Source of the DNA: Penelope pileata
Taxonomy: Eukaryota > Chordata > Aves > Galliformes > Cracidae
DNA: 64,000 nucleotides
Assembly (NCBI GenBank): GCA_013396635.1
Contig: WBMW01004023.1
Coordinates: 102,449-166,448, forward strand
Direction of reading: 5' to 3'
A model generated the notes under the pieces. That model was given only the letters and a program-made list of their open reading frames with translations, had not been told where the DNA came from and did not search any database. This document shows, one piece after another, positions 12,129 through 24,854 of the stretch (its first letter is position 1; each line of letters opens with the position of its first letter). A program made the translations under genes and the position numbers.

Positions 12129-15100
12129 AGAAGATTTTTCTGCTGTGGTACCAAAGAGTAACATGTTGTTGCAAACATAACATTAGCAATATGTGGTACT
12201 TACCCATTCTATATTTGCCAGTCTCAACATAATTGTTATCCTCATGGTCCAGCAACTCTCACACTGGCAAGAAAAAATCTTTTCCTCACCTTTCTCCTCG
12301 CAGTTCTTTAGATCTACCCCTTACCTATTTCTGTAAGGCTAAGTGATAAGACTAAAAATTATTTCACACTGATTCTGCAATAGAAGTAGCAGTCTAGATT
12401 CTGGCACTGTTTTGTAAAGTTCACAGGAAAAAAATAGAAGAGAAATATCTAAGAACCTAAATAATGTTTTGTCTTCTCGTTTCTGGTCCAAAGACAGGGC
12501 TTAAGGAGTTCTCCTGAAAGACATTTAAACAGTCATGGAGTGTGGCAAGATTAAAATTCAGTCTTGCAGGTTGTTCAGAGTTCCCAGTTCCCCTCCACCA
12601 CACTGTCTGTGCTACTTCTTGCAGAACGGCCACATTCTGTCTTTCAATGATCAGGGGCCACATCCCTCAATGTGAAAGCCACATGTGAAGGAGATGATGG
12701 AACCAGTCCCTCTGATTCCAGTTAAAATAGCTACCTTTACAGGTATGTGCTGAGGATGTGTATGAGAGAAAAGCATTTATTTTTTCAGAGATCATTCTGA
12801 AGTCTTCTCAGTGCCCTGGAGCAGTTAAAACATCATGCTCTACCTGTAAGGTGACAGACCTTTTTTTTATTCACTTTCCCTTTTTGTCACCTGCTAGCTT
12901 CATTTTTGTGACTACTGTAAATTCTTTTTATAGACTTTGGATTTCTACTTGTACGAGCAGTTCTTAACACAAGCATAATTCAGCATCTCTGGATTTCCAA
13001 TGGCAAACGTATCTGTGCTACATTGCAGAATTTCAGGTTGTTCTTGGTTTACGTTTCTTTGCTTTTTCAAAGAACACAGTAGGCGTGCTAAGGAAGAATT
13101 GCTCTGGTTAACCTGACATACTACAGCATAATCTAGTTGTTATGGTTAAAAGTTTCAACCTATGTAAAGATAGAAAATGTATGAAGATAAGCATCAATAT
13201 AAGATATCTCTGTCCTGTGGTTTACAAGAGTATTATCATTACGATGGCAGAACCGTGGCATAATTGGAGGACCCCACAGAAAGTACTCACATAGCAGATG
13301 ATGAGGCAACATATAATCCCAAGCTTCTTTGTCTCAGTCAATGTAGATAAGGAAATGGAAAACTGATACTAGAGGGGAGTCTTCTTCCAAGTTTTCTGTT
13401 CTTTTTAGTATTTAACATTCAGAATTGTCTCAGAAAGCAATTAAATGGCTTCACTTTCATCAAAGCATTGCAGTTCCTCCACAAAGCTGATGGTACTGTG
13501 GACGGTGCAGCAAGACAAGGTAGATCCATATGGCTCTTTAAAGGACAATAAAACCTGATCTCTTTGCAGCAGCTGCCCCTCAAAGCTGTCCCACAAAAAA
13601 AGTGTGATCTTGCTAGGACTGACAGATCTGGTATCCTCCAGTATTCTTAGACTTTAGCTTCATAGCTGAAAGCAACTTTGAAAAAAATATGTATTTCTGA
13701 CATAGGGAAGAGGCTTTAAATTGCTGTGCCATGTGGATCTCTCTTCCCCCCTTATGCTAAGTATTTGGAAGCTCTCCAGTATTTCCACTATTTGCACTCC
13801 TGCATCCCTCTCTACTGTTGTTATTTTATCCTGCTGCATTTAAATCCATCACATTGTAACTCCTTTTCTCAAAGAGGAACTGACTACATTTCAGGTGTGA
13901 GGTGCACTTTGGACATACGAGACCAAGTCTCTGATGTTATGAATGGCTTTATAGTGCTGGGAACAAAATGCCACAATTTCAAAAGGAAAACCAAGTATTC
14001 CTTTCCCAGCTTTGCTTCCACCTATAGTTCTGCATCCATATGCCATCACAGACACGACCACAGTCTATCGGGAGGTATCTCACTGAAATACTCCTCCAGA
14101 ACAGGAGAGATCCAAAAACAAGTGCCTGGATTTAGTAAGACAGAGGAAGGACAAAAATCCAGGACTCTTCAAGAAGTCTCAGCTGACCACTCAAATTCGG
14201 CAGTGACTGTCCTGTATGGCTGAGGTTATTCCTGGCTTTTAGAAGAAAGCTGAGATTGGGAACAAGTTGAAAACTTTGAAGTTTGTCTCAGTGAAGAGGC
14301 AAATGCTGTATTCTCTGTGACTTTATTGTGAGATTTAGTCAGGAATCCGCCTTAGTGTGTTAGGTGGGCTGGTGTACTCCAGCCTGCATTTCTGTTTTAT
14401 ATGGTAGATGCTTCTAATGAACAAGAGACTAGACAAGAGCAGAACGGGCAATAACGTGTTAGTGAAGTGAGAGGAAGCTCACTGACTTCTTGTGGTACTT
14501 TCTGCCATGCCCAGATGGAGGAGGGCAAGTGCTCTTCTGTAAATTATGGGATAGCTGTATTATTGGGCGCCGAGGAAGAAGCTCTGGCTAGTGTTTTTTT
14601 CATTAGTGTTTGTCAAGACCCTTCTTTTCTTGCATGTACCTTTCCCAAATGCAAGGAAAGACATTGAGCAGAGAAATAAAGCACTATCTCAAATGGCAGA
14701 AGCTAACCCAAAGCATTCCCTTTGCACTAAAAGCACGTCACAGTAATGCTCTTGAGCCTGGTGAATACTCACGTCCACGTGGGTAGCTGTGTGTGTTGGA
14801 TAGAGCCAGCTGTTACAGGGGCTGAGAGTTTACAAAGAGCAGGGAGTAAGGACTTACAAGTAATATCTGACTTCTTTGTGTCCAGCTGGTATTTTTACCC
14901 TTTTAAGCTTGAAGTGCCTCAGATGGGGCTGCTCCTTCTAGGGCGGACAGCTGAGTATGGGAGGGAGGAGAAGCTCCTAACCCACAGCGATCAGAGGGAA
15001 GGAAGGTGAGCGCGGGTCAGAGATGTTGCTGTAGAAAACAGGGTATGAAGCCTCACAGCCAGGTCTCTAGTGGTGGGAAGTTGTAGTTCCTAGGAACCAG

Positions 15101-17608
15101 AGAGTAGTACAGTAATCTGTGCAGTGTGCTGCAAAACAGAGCCATTAATTTGTTTGAATCCAGGCTTGGAAGCAATGACCTACTTGTAAGAATACAGCTA
15201 GCAGGGGAAGGCTTGGGTATAAACCTCTTATTTCTGTTCTGCTTTACCGAGCCTCTTTTAAGTTTTCTCCATTTAGTGCTAGCTAATTAGTTTATAATCT
15301 AATTAAATTTGGCCTTTTTTTTGAGTTTGGTCATCTTTAGGGATCTCACTATGAGGAAACACTCTGGAAAGATGTAGTTCAAAGCTTTGCCTGATGAGGA
15401 ATCCCATCAGGGTTTCCACTGCCTATTCAGGGGAGACCCAACCTGCAGGGCTTGCTGCTGGTTAGCATTCAGGCAATAGTACAATGCTCTCCCTACCTCA
15501 ATTAAGATATGGGAAAGTTTGGAGCTGGTGGAGGCCATGAGCTCTAAGCCTGCTGAGCTGAGCCCTGCTTCCTTTCCTACCCCAAGCATGAGCAGCGGGC
15601 CCTGCAGTAAGCTGCGTGACTGTGGCTGTGCTCATGGGTGCAACATTTCTGGGGGTAAAACTGAAGAATCAGCTTCATCTTTTTTTTTTTTTCCCTGTTT
15701 TTTTGGGTTGAATAGTTGCATATGATGCAATTATAAAGTGAGCTATAATCTTCAGATGGATTGATAATTATGAAAGAACAACCAAACCATCTGCAATACA
15801 GCTGGGCATAGGAGGGCCTGGCTAGCATCTTAGAAAATGAAAAGGGGATTTTGAAGAAACATTTCCTATTAATTCATGCCGCCAGTTGGTCTTGGAATTC
15901 CTGTGGATATTGCTGGGAGTCAGTCATCTAATTAGAAATGGTCTTCAGTGACCCGTTTGATTCTCTTATATGATGATGGCTAGACTCACAAGTTTCAAGA
16001 GCGTTATTTTTTAGTTCTCCCTCCCTGGAAACTTACTGCTGTCCATCCACCTCTTTGAAGGAACTAGTTTATATTAAACAAAGACATTCTTGCAGGTCTT
16101 ATTGTTGGGCTTGCTGTTATTTATTTATTCCTAAAGTAAACTCAAGGTTAGAACTGACTGCGGGCACTGAAGTGGTGGTTTCTTACAATAACTAGTATCC
16201 ATGCAAAAATCTCACTTCTTTCTCCTTTAGAAAAATCTTGGCCTTCAGATCTTGTTGTGAAGTCTGTACTTGGTCATCCAATTAATAGATTGACATGTAC
16301 TCGTATTTTTCTTGCTGCCGCTTAATTTTGAACTCTGGAATTCAGCAGAGAAATAAAGCACAAAATAATGCCGCAAGAGATAAAAGAAACTACTGCAACT
16401 TAAGTGGAAAAGCCAAAACTGAAGGGCAAAGGTGGCAGAAAAGGAGGCACCGTACATAATTTCTGTTGGCAAAATTCGTAGTATCTCACAGCAAGTGCAT
16501 TCAAATCCATTTCAAGCAACTGGTAGTTATTTCTTTTGGACTGGGGAGGATTAGCAGTGACCAGAGATACGACTTTAAAGTTAAAACATTAAAATAGTCT
16601 ACTTAGGAAAGAGCATGGCTGCTATCATCTTTTCAAGGCTTGCACCTTCATGGCTTTGTACTATGTTTGTATCAATATAGCAGTTTGTATTTGCAGATTG
16701 TGTAAATTGAACGCAGCAACTGCTACCACCTTATTAAATGATTTAAGTTTTGTTTACTTTTTTTTTTTAAACACTGAGAAGTAGGTGCAGCTCTTTAGCG
16801 TATTTCCTGTCTAGTCTCCAGAAATAATACTCTAGGTCTTAGGCTAATACCATACTGAGAGGAATCACCTGCCTTTGCTTAGTCCACAAACAGGACGAGT
16901 TAGGTATGCGGACTAGCCTGTGTTAGAGCTCATTTGGGCACCGCAGGATTTAGAGCTGCAGCCGTTCAGAGAGCATTAGCATTTTGAAAGGTTTAACCGA
17001 CAAAAGCACACTTGTGGCTCGGGGAATACAGATGCTGAGAAAATGTTTAAATTCATGTAATGATTTGGATCTTCAGGACCGCTTGATTCACCCTTGCAAC
17101 CTTGTCTCCAGACAGTGCCACAGGCTTAACTCACCTGCCAAGAAGTGTGAGCGTTCCTTCGAGTCTCTGTAAAATGCATGTGTGCAACTTTGATAGGTTT
17201 TACAAGGCATAAAATTACTGTTCAGAGTAACTCCCTTCAGCTACTTTTAAGTCAAGCGAAGTAAGAGTAAATATTTCTCAGCAGGTTGGCATTCCAAATG
17301 CCACTTCTCTTTCTGTCTTTGGAGTCCCTTTATATTTTTGTATGCATATATTTCATGCAGGTTCAAGCTGAGACACTTAGGGGTCAAGGGAAAGTGAGTC
17401 GGGAAAAATCACAGAACATTCTTGATAAATATTCACCAATATGGTAAACTCCATGAAAGTGTGGGTTTTCTTAAAAAGAAATATGAATATATGAAGTGCT
17501 AAATCCATATGTAGAACTTTGTGATGACAGAATGAAAAAGATTTAGATTCACCTTGAGGTTTTGTCAGTAATTTTAGTATGTACAACTTCAATTAAACAT
17601 ATCCATTA
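12129..17608. other. Long intergenic stretch, no gene recognised
   Basis: Unique DNA. The 165-codon frame at 13726-14223 plus is the longest here, but its composition (rich in Ser, His, Tyr, Cys) is not protein-like, and no domain or paralogue comes to mind. Homopolymer T runs occur near 15680-15695 and 16759-16770. No repeat family was recognised. Confidence 0.55.
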
Positions 17609-18158
17609 CAAGGTTGCTCTGAAAGTAATGCCTCCTGTTTATTTCCATGGAAACTATAAAAGATACCAAGAGCACAATAACAGTATTCGATAGAGCAAAT
17701 TCTCGGCTACAAGATGCTCTTTTTCAACATAGTCACCACCATCAGCTGTGTATTTTCACCAGCCATAAAAACAAGAGCCTGCACGTCACACTTGTCAAAA
17801 TCTGCACCAGTGGAAGTGCCCCGCTGTCACTGCTGCTGAAACACAGCCACCACTGCCTCACTGTGCTCACATGCACTGTTTGGTCTCCATCAATGTTCAG
17901 CAAGTGTCAATGAATGTCAGTGGGTGCCATTTTTTCCACATGGAGGAGTTCAGTGACACACCTTTGCTCCATCCACACTTCCATGTCAGACGCTGTTGTG
18001 TCAGAGTGCTCCTCTGCTGCCATCTGTGACACAGCAACAACATGGAATGGAATATTGGTGGGAAGGTTCAACCTCTGCTGCCATCCCACCACCATCTGCC
18101 TCTGACGTCACGGACCAACAGAATAAAATGGGAGGCACTACTTTTGGATCAGCCTTTG
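17609..18158 (-). mobile_element. Mariner transposon (Galluhop-like), internally deleted
   Basis: A 550-bp Tc1/mariner element. The left end CAAGGTTGCTCTGAAAGTAA and the right end, read inward on the minus strand as CAAAGGCTGATCCAAAAGTA, are imperfect inverted repeats of about 27 bases. Both ends are flanked by TA (17607-17608 and 18159-18160), the mariner target duplication. The coding strand is minus. A transposase N-terminal region is recognisable, and the remnant reaches the left end through 'agtttccatggaaataaac', typical of the 3' end of this chicken family. Full-length mariners are about 1.2-1.3 kb, so roughly half, including the catalytic DDD domain, is missing. It is therefore non-autonomous and probably an old deletion derivative. 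Confidence 0.88.
17735..18095 (-). pseudogene. Mariner transposase remnant, N-terminal helix-turn-helix only
   Basis: Minus-strand reading contains EVWMEQRCVTELLHVEKMAP followed by a TDIH piece. This is the start of the mariner paired-like DNA-binding domain, which recognises the inverted ends. A TGA stop lies at 17907-17909. In the same frame, beyond the stop, the pieces LLNIDGDQTV and VSTVRQW (second helix-turn-helix part) are still legible, and the frame then runs to another stop near 17737. No catalytic Asp triad region is present, so transposition activity is impossible. The ATG at 18093-18095 lies upstream of the recognisable domain start and need not be the original start. Confidence 0.85.
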
Positions 18159-18160
18159 TA

Positions 18161-20301
18161 TTTTCTGTGGTGATAAATATCAATTTTTCTGAGAATGAAA
18201 ATATATGCTGACATGATGAAAACTGCTCTAACATGAAATTTTATTGCTGATGTGATGAGCAGGGGAGTATTGGCCTTGTAGGGAGTTGTGTCTCTGGAGC
18301 AGAGCTCCTGCCTCATTGCTCCAGGAGTAGGAGTTGGCTCACCAAAGCATGCCAGCAGATGGTGGAGAGGGCCTCCATCATGCTGTGGTGCTCCAGGCTT
18401 TCAAAAGGGAACCCAATACTGTGAATTCTTGCTCAGACCAGAGTAGACGCAGCCTGATCTAAATGGTGTGTAGGTTTTGCCATGCTGCGTGGGACTCTGC
18501 ATGCCACTTAGTGCTGAAGCCTCAGTATCACTGTGATGAGTCCATATCTCAAGTACTTGGGTATGGTCATGTGTCTGCTTTAGTAGTAACCTTGAGTTTA
18601 AGCTTGCTTTATCTTTTATGTGAGTATATCTATTCCATTTACACCTTCTTGTTTCATCTTCTCTTGTTAGTAGATTCCACGCATCTGGTAAGTAGTGGTT
18701 AGTTGTTTTTTCTGCTTTCATGCAGCATATTTCCATAGTGGCTAGTCCCATTTCTCCCAGCTCCGTGTGTGTGCTGATGCGCTGGGGTGTGCTGCTCTGA
18801 TCTGGGTCCTCTCTGTCTCCATAACAAGCAAAGCTTGTTCCTTCTCTGGTCCAGTGGTGGTTCAGAGCACTGAAAGAGTGCGACTAGCTCAAAGCTTGAG
18901 TCGTACTTTTTCAGTCCAGTCTGCTTTCCTGTAAAGCAGATAAGATGTTCTGTTCTGAGTTCATTAGCTAGACCATATTTTGTTTCCCCATTTTCAGTCT
19001 CGGAGTTGAATCCTTCTTTGTAGGGGCAGGATCACAGGATCAAATGGTCGAGTCTGGGCTCTCCAGGCTCTTTTGCCATATGTGTGAGTATAGCATAGGT
19101 AAGATAACTCTCCAGACAACCTCAGACACCTTAGGCACCGTCTCATTTGGGATCAGGATGATATAGGTTGTGAAAGATGATTTTGTTGTTCTTCCTACAG
19201 AGGATGTACTGGCTTTGCCTCATCTTAAAAGGAATCTTTGTTATCTTATTAGGCATGCTCTATTCTTGTTCACGTTTTAGATTCTGCTTTCTTCCTTACA
19301 GTTCCTTAGGTTTTGTTTTTATTTTTTCTAAAGTCATGTTATCACCTTGCTTTAACTGATTAATGCAGAAAAGGGCTGGATGAATAATTCATTGTGTATG
19401 ATTTAATCAAAGAATTTACGTTTCCTTTTGTTTCATAAAATGTCTGCAAATATATCAAAGCTTTCTTTCAGTTATTTGTTTTTGCAAAGTTATTTTGCCA
19501 AATAATTGCAATAAATATTTCTTTGTGTTGAAAGTGTAGCATTTTTTGTGCAAGAATTTGACATGGGTACCTAACACCATTGTAATGCCAGTACAGACAA
19601 AGGGGAAAGTTGTTATAGGTTGTTTCTTTTTTGAGCTTCTCTCCCATAATTCCTACCTGCACCTTCACCTGCAGAACCAAAGGAGGATAGGTCTGTTCTG
19701 GAAGTTGATAGGGAGCCAGATCACTTCCTTGCTAATTCTGTATCTGAAGATTTAGGCAGATGACCCTCTGTTAGTTGCACTTCAAATTCTAATTTCTAGT
19801 CCTTTTCACTTTAAAGATGTTGTACACTTATCTTCCATTTTTACCTTTCTAAATTCTGATGCTTACCTGTCTGATGGCCAGGTTATTAGGCATGCACTTC
19901 ATAATGTGTATGGAGCAGAACAGATAGCTTCTACCAAAGAAGATAGTGCTGCTATCTATTGTTCCTGTCATGGATCTCTTGCATTTCATTTTCAGAAGTT
20001 AGAGAAGGAAATGGCATTTATTTCCAATGTTTCAATTACACCTTGAAATCCACAGACAAGTGCTGCAGCTGGTGGAAGCAGACGTAAGATGGCAGAAGTG
20101 TGTTTGGTGGAGGAAAGATTTAGAAGCCGTGCAGGAAAGGTCTGGAATCTGGGGCAAAGTATGGGCTCTGAGCACTTATTTTGGTGTAAATGGCTGAACT
20201 GATAAAGAAGTATCGGTATCTGGCAGTGCCTGTTATCTAGAGACCAAAGCATCTTTACCAGCAATTACACCCAGCAGACTGGGAGTCCTACAGGTACTTG
20301 T
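18161..20301. other. Intergenic, nothing recognised
   Basis: Unique sequence with several T-rich runs (19170-19340). The 116-codon minus frame at 18401-18751 is not protein-like. A fragment near 19028-19060 ('gatcacaggatcaaatggt') faintly recalls a CR1 3' tail but is too short to call. Confidence 0.5.
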
Positions 20302-21504
20302 GTGTGTATACATCCATTTTTCTTTTGTACTATCTATATGTGTATGCATGTGTTTGTTTTTTATTTTAATAACCATTCCTACGGAGACCAAGGGAAGATC
20401 TACCCTCTTAAAATAATGGCAGAGATAGCAAATCAGATGGTAGTGGGGGGAGGAACAGCCTTGAGGAGACTGTTTATGAAGGCTTTCATTCCATCATGTA
20501 CCTTGGACATAGCTCAAGTGAGGGAGAATCTGCTATGCCAAATCTAAACTTGGCCCTGGAAGAGGCAGATAAGGACCTGTGCCTAGTGCGAGCCATGGGA
20601 AGAATCATATTTGGAGACAGGCACAGCTGATGGAATCAAAGATAGTGATAACCTGTGGATCAGACTATGCATCTTTTTGACAAGCATCAGCTGTTCATTC
20701 CCAGCCTCTGGGTGACTCCTTTATACCAGATGCAGTATTTCAAAAAACAATTGCTAGTGATGTGGATTAGGGGGAAAAAAATGTAAATTGGAAGCGACCC
20801 AAGTTCCGACTGTGCATGGGTGTCCCATGGGTCAGATGAGAGAGACTGTTTCCCAGGAATCACAGGCCAGATGACATTTGCAGAAAATGTGGAGGCAAAG
20901 GCTATTAGAAATGGAATTGTCTGAATAGGGGGAGGCCACATAAGAGGAATTAAAATTTGCTAATGCAGTAAGGTCACCATTAGCAACAATTAGAATCCCC
21001 AGGGTGGGGAGCTACCTCCAAACCGGTGCCATTGTGTGTCTGGAGACATTGATGGTGAACAAAGGATCCAAAATTAGTGATCCCTGGAAAACAACAAGGG
21101 TGGAGGATGTACACTTCTGCCTGCAGGAGTTAAATAGGTGGCTACTGCTCGTCAACTCTGCGTATAGCAGAAGTCCAGCTGCTTATCCGATCAAGGCTGC
21201 TGCTTAGCTACATGCTGTTTCAAGCTGGATGAAGCAAAAGTAAAAGCAAATGATATTGCTTATTGTGAGGTGCAGTTAGTGGAAAAATCATGCATCTAGA
21301 AGTGAATTCCAAAGCCTCAAACAGAGGAGAGAGGGGAACTAGAGCTTGGGGCAGGACTTGCCAAAAGCATCTACCAGTGGCATCTAACAGAAATACATAA
21401 ACATTTGCTCTTACATTTTTTTTCACTAACAAGATTTTGTAAGACTGCTCAGGTGAGGGAGTGTTCAGAGAGACAGTCTCAAGTCCCGCTCCTCAAGAAC
21501 AGCA
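20302..21504. other. Unassigned region, possible decayed retroviral-type gag
   Basis: The region carries a CCHC-like box (20879-20920, listed separately). Upstream, the plus frame 20302-20547 has no motif that I can assign. No LTR pair, protease or polymerase motif was found around it. If the box is genuine, the surrounding kilobase may be an old endogenous retrovirus or LTR-element fragment. Otherwise it is ordinary unique DNA. Confidence 0.25.
20879..20920 (+). pseudogene. CCHC zinc-knuckle-like box, broken
   Basis: In one plus frame the 14 codons give Cys-x2-Cys-Gly-x2-Gly-Tyr-x4-Cys. This matches the retroviral or LTR-retrotransposon nucleocapsid spacing C-x2-C-x4-H-x4-C, including the usual Gly after the second Cys and Gly before the His position. 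The His position is Tyr and the following codon is a TAG stop, so it cannot function. A Cys-containing stretch just upstream (20811-20849) could be a decayed first knuckle but does not keep the spacing. A single motif of this length can occur by chance. Confidence 0.3.
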
Positions 21505-21520
21505 GGTACCAGGGGGTGCC
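21505..21520 (+). promoter_or_regulatory. CTCF-like site (forward)
   Basis: GGTACCAGGGGGTGCC closely fits the vertebrate CTCF core (CCA-x-CAGGGGGCGC type) with C to T at one position. CTCF sites anchor chromatin loops and insulators. Occupancy cannot be judged from sequence. Confidence 0.4.
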
Positions 21521-22283
21521 CAGGTGTCCACCTGAACTTGGGGTGGGTTTTGCAGCCTGAGATGTGCTTTGTGCTTCTGCATCTATGCTGCCAGCAACAG
21601 CTGTTTAGTAAGTTCAGAGAAAGCCTGAGTATATTTTTGTGCCCCCCAGAACATACTCGGTCTCTGTGAAGTGCAGCAAGATTCGTTCTTTATCCCACAC
21701 TTTCTTTCCTGCAGAAATTGATATTCATCTACCTCTGACTTCCCCTCCCAGATGACTTCTGGAAAGTCTCAATGCCACACGAGTTAGTACATGGGCAGAA
21801 CCGAGAGCCTCCTACACAGCCATCTGCAAAGATGTGTGTGTGATAGTGTTGAGCTTTGGATCTGAGACCCGACCCAAGAGTTCATTTCTAGAAAGGTGAG
21901 GGAAAAGCAAAGACATGAAAGAAAGTAGACTAGTTATAGGCTGCCAGGGAAAAGATGGAGAACGTGGTGTCAAGCAGAAAGAAGAGAATATGTAGTTACG
22001 AGCTGAAGAAGAACATTTAGAATATTTGTTCCTTTCTTGTGGGGCATCATAACTAGTCACTCAAACACAAGAACTCCTCACGTTGCGGTGTGTTGAGAAG
22101 TGAGGTTTACAAACACTGGGCATCCCTGAGAAGGGGTCCTAGAGGACTGCAGGAGAGGAACTAGACACACTCCAGCAGGTTCCTCCAGCTCACAGTGTCA
22201 ACTCAGCTGTACAGAAGGCATTATTTGTATCTTCTCAGGATGTGATAGTTTTCCACTAATTTAACAGTGCTGAAGGACACAAA
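21521..22283. other. Intergenic, nothing recognised
   Basis: Unique sequence. Open frames are short and featureless. Confidence 0.5.
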
Positions 22284-22462
22284 CAGCTGCCCAGAGAGGT
22301 TGTGGATGCCCCGTCCCTGGAGATGTTCAGGGCCAGGTTTGATGGGGCCCTAGGTAACCTGATCTAGTATCAGGTCTGGAGGTTGGTGGCTCTGCCTGTG
22401 GTGGAGGGGTTGGAACTTGATGATCCTTGGGGTCCCTTCCAACCCAGGCCATTCTGTGATAT
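22284..22462 (+). mobile_element. CR1 LINE, 3' end only
   Basis: Plus-oriented CR1 tail. It starts within 'agctgcccagagaggttgtg', passes through 'ggaggttggtggctctgcct' and 'gatccttggggtcccttcca', and ends 'ccattctgtgatatga', the family's 3' tail. Only about 180 bases remain, a severe 5' truncation. It has the same family signature as the copy at 3083-3405 but lies in the opposite orientation and is a little more diverged. It is non-coding. Confidence 0.92.
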
Positions 22463-24399
22463 GAAAAGCCACCTTTGAATGGTGCCCTATGTACATGGCT
22501 TACGCAGTCAGAACACCAGGGAAACCTGTGGTGGGCTGCAGCCACCAGGGACACTGTAGTGTCTGAACTTCTGGTTGATGCCATTTCACACAGAAAATAT
22601 TTTGCAGGTTTTCATGCCTGGGAAGGAGAGGGGGGGAAGGAAGACAATTCAGGCCCATGTTTGCCAGAACAGAACTGGTAAAACAATTCAAACCAACTGG
22701 TCATTTTTTTTTCTGGGGAAGAAAATAAAATGTTTTTTATGCTTCAGTCTGCCCCAAAGTGTGTGTGTTTATCACTGAGGAAAATCAAGCCTAAGGATCC
22801 CAGCTCAATATACACAGCAACCTAGCAAACACACTGGGAGCAGGATTTCACTTTTGGTATTATGTTGTTTATTACAAACCCTTATGGAGAGCTTCATGGG
22901 AATCAGGCTCAACCACAAGCTCTATTAACCCCAACCAAGCACAGTTCCTACAGCATAAGCATAAGACCTCTCTTGTTAGACCCCCTCAAAAGTCACAAAT
23001 CCCTCAGTGTTTAGTTTGGAAGGACAATAAACAAAATGCAAGATAACAAAGATTCAAAACAATACAGGAAGATTAATAGACTGCTTTTTCTTTTTTTTTT
23101 TCCCTCATAACATTAGGGAGAAAATCTACCACATCTTTTTAAAGATAATAAAAGGGGAAATGCTAGTCCTAATGTAACTTAACCGGCTGATGGGAGTCAT
23201 TGCTGTGGGATACCTGTAAGCCCTGAATTTTAATAGATTTTGAAAAAGAGAAGTGTGGGTACATTTAAAGGGATGGGAAGATTAAAAGATTTAAAACAGA
23301 GCCACAGAGAGTTGCACTCAGCATTGTGAAGATGAAATCTAAGCACAAATTGATAGGAACAGGCGGATGTTTCTCTTTTGGGTAAATCTTTCTGTAATTG
23401 TCCACAAGGGTTTCCTTGCCCTTTCCTTTGAAGCTTTAAAGTATGACTGCTGTCAGAGACGGTAGCAGTTGTACCACTGTAAGCTCACCAGGCTGTTAGG
23501 AAGCTAAAACCCTGCAGAATGGCTTAATACAGCTTGTGATGCAAGCATCAGAAAACAAAAGTTCACAGCCATGAAGGCTGAGAAGCAGTTGATGTTTAAA
23601 GAGTAAAGTGAGCTAGTTTTATTCAGGGGGTGTGCTTAAGGTTTCCATTAGAAGGTTTACGTCTTGTCTTCTTCATCAGAGCTTACTGTCAGGTTGCACA
23701 TCAGTCTGCCAGCTACACAGGGCTAAAGCTGTCAGTATGAATCAACTGAACCCAGTTTGGCCTGGGAGACGAGAGCTCACTGTTTGGATGAACAGTTTTC
23801 AGACTGGCACCCTGATCCAGACTTCTTCAAGGTGGTGAGAAGTACACTACCCTTAAAGAGGAGGTACTAGTGAGGACCAGGTAAAGACAATTCCTGGAGT
23901 GTCAAGTGTGTCATGACAGGACTATGACAAGGCAAATGAGTAAAATTACAAACTTGCATTATGTGAGGGAACATGTGTATGTATCTCTATATACGTATGT
24001 ATGTATGTACGAGTGAACTGTAGATAAGTTCTGCAGATGCTATGACACATAACTCCATGAAGTACTGAGTACAAAGCCAAGTAATGCAGATTCTTTTGTT
24101 TCAATTTGTTTTCTTAGCATAGGAATAGCTGGTTTGAAACCCGCAAGCAGTTTTATGTCCATAAGAGTATTAAGCAAGAAGTTTCAATATGAAATCATTA
24201 TCTTCCCTCTTCTAAATCCAAATACTAATTGCAACCTTGCTGTGAGCCTACAATATTAAGGCTATCATAGCCATGGCAACCAAAGGCAACATTAAATGGA
24301 ATACATATCCGCTGCACAATATTCTTTTTTGTTGTTGTTTGGGCAGTAGGCAAGCTTTTCTTTTCAGCAGCCATGATAAAGAGGTCAAAAGAACTTTCC
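22463..24399. other. Intergenic, with a short (ATGT)n tract
   Basis: Unique DNA with a T-run near 23090. At 23990-24010 a (TATG)n/(ATGT)n microsatellite is flanked by ACGTA. No gene was recognised. Frames such as 23632-23838 plus have no domain. Confidence 0.55.
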
Positions 24400-24850
24400 A
24401 GTTCTTCAAACCTCTGAGCTATTTTGCCACATATGCTCTGCTATCACTTATTATTTTGTGTATCCGTGTAATTAATTTCAATGCAGGATGGTTTGTTAAT
24501 CCACAGACACAAATAAAAACGCAAATTAAAATTTCAGCATGGATTTTACAATAGCCCATTTACATTTCAAGTTTAAACCCATAATAAAAACTTTTGTGTA
24601 GTTATAATTGGGCTGATTTTTCTTAAACTGGGAGATAAAAATCTATATAAATAGCCTCAAAAAGATATTGTGTTTAAGAAAAGAGCACTTCAAATGAGCT
24701 GCTTAAAGTCACCTTCTGTGCTTTGCATGATAATTGTAATGCAAAATAACAAACAGAGCAGGGCACCAAGCACAACACTTCAAGGATGATATTGTGCCAT
24801 TTATATAAAGATAATTAGGCATTTAAAAACAACCAATATCAGTTTAAAAC
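24400..24850. promoter_or_regulatory. Candidate conserved regulatory block (AT-rich)
   Basis: A dense AT-rich block without homopolymer decay. It is full of homeodomain-type cores (GTAATTAATT, GATAATTG, TAATTAGG), an octamer-like string (GTAATGCAAA, reverse of TTTGCAT with one change) and ATAAA motifs. This texture is typical of ultraconserved developmental enhancers in vertebrate gene deserts. The call rests on texture alone. No comparative data are available here. Confidence 0.3.
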
Positions 24851-24854
24851 CTTC

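Noticed and set aside
13726..14223. 165-codon open frame as a possible gene
   Set aside because: The composition is not protein-like and no domain, signal peptide or splice context supports it.
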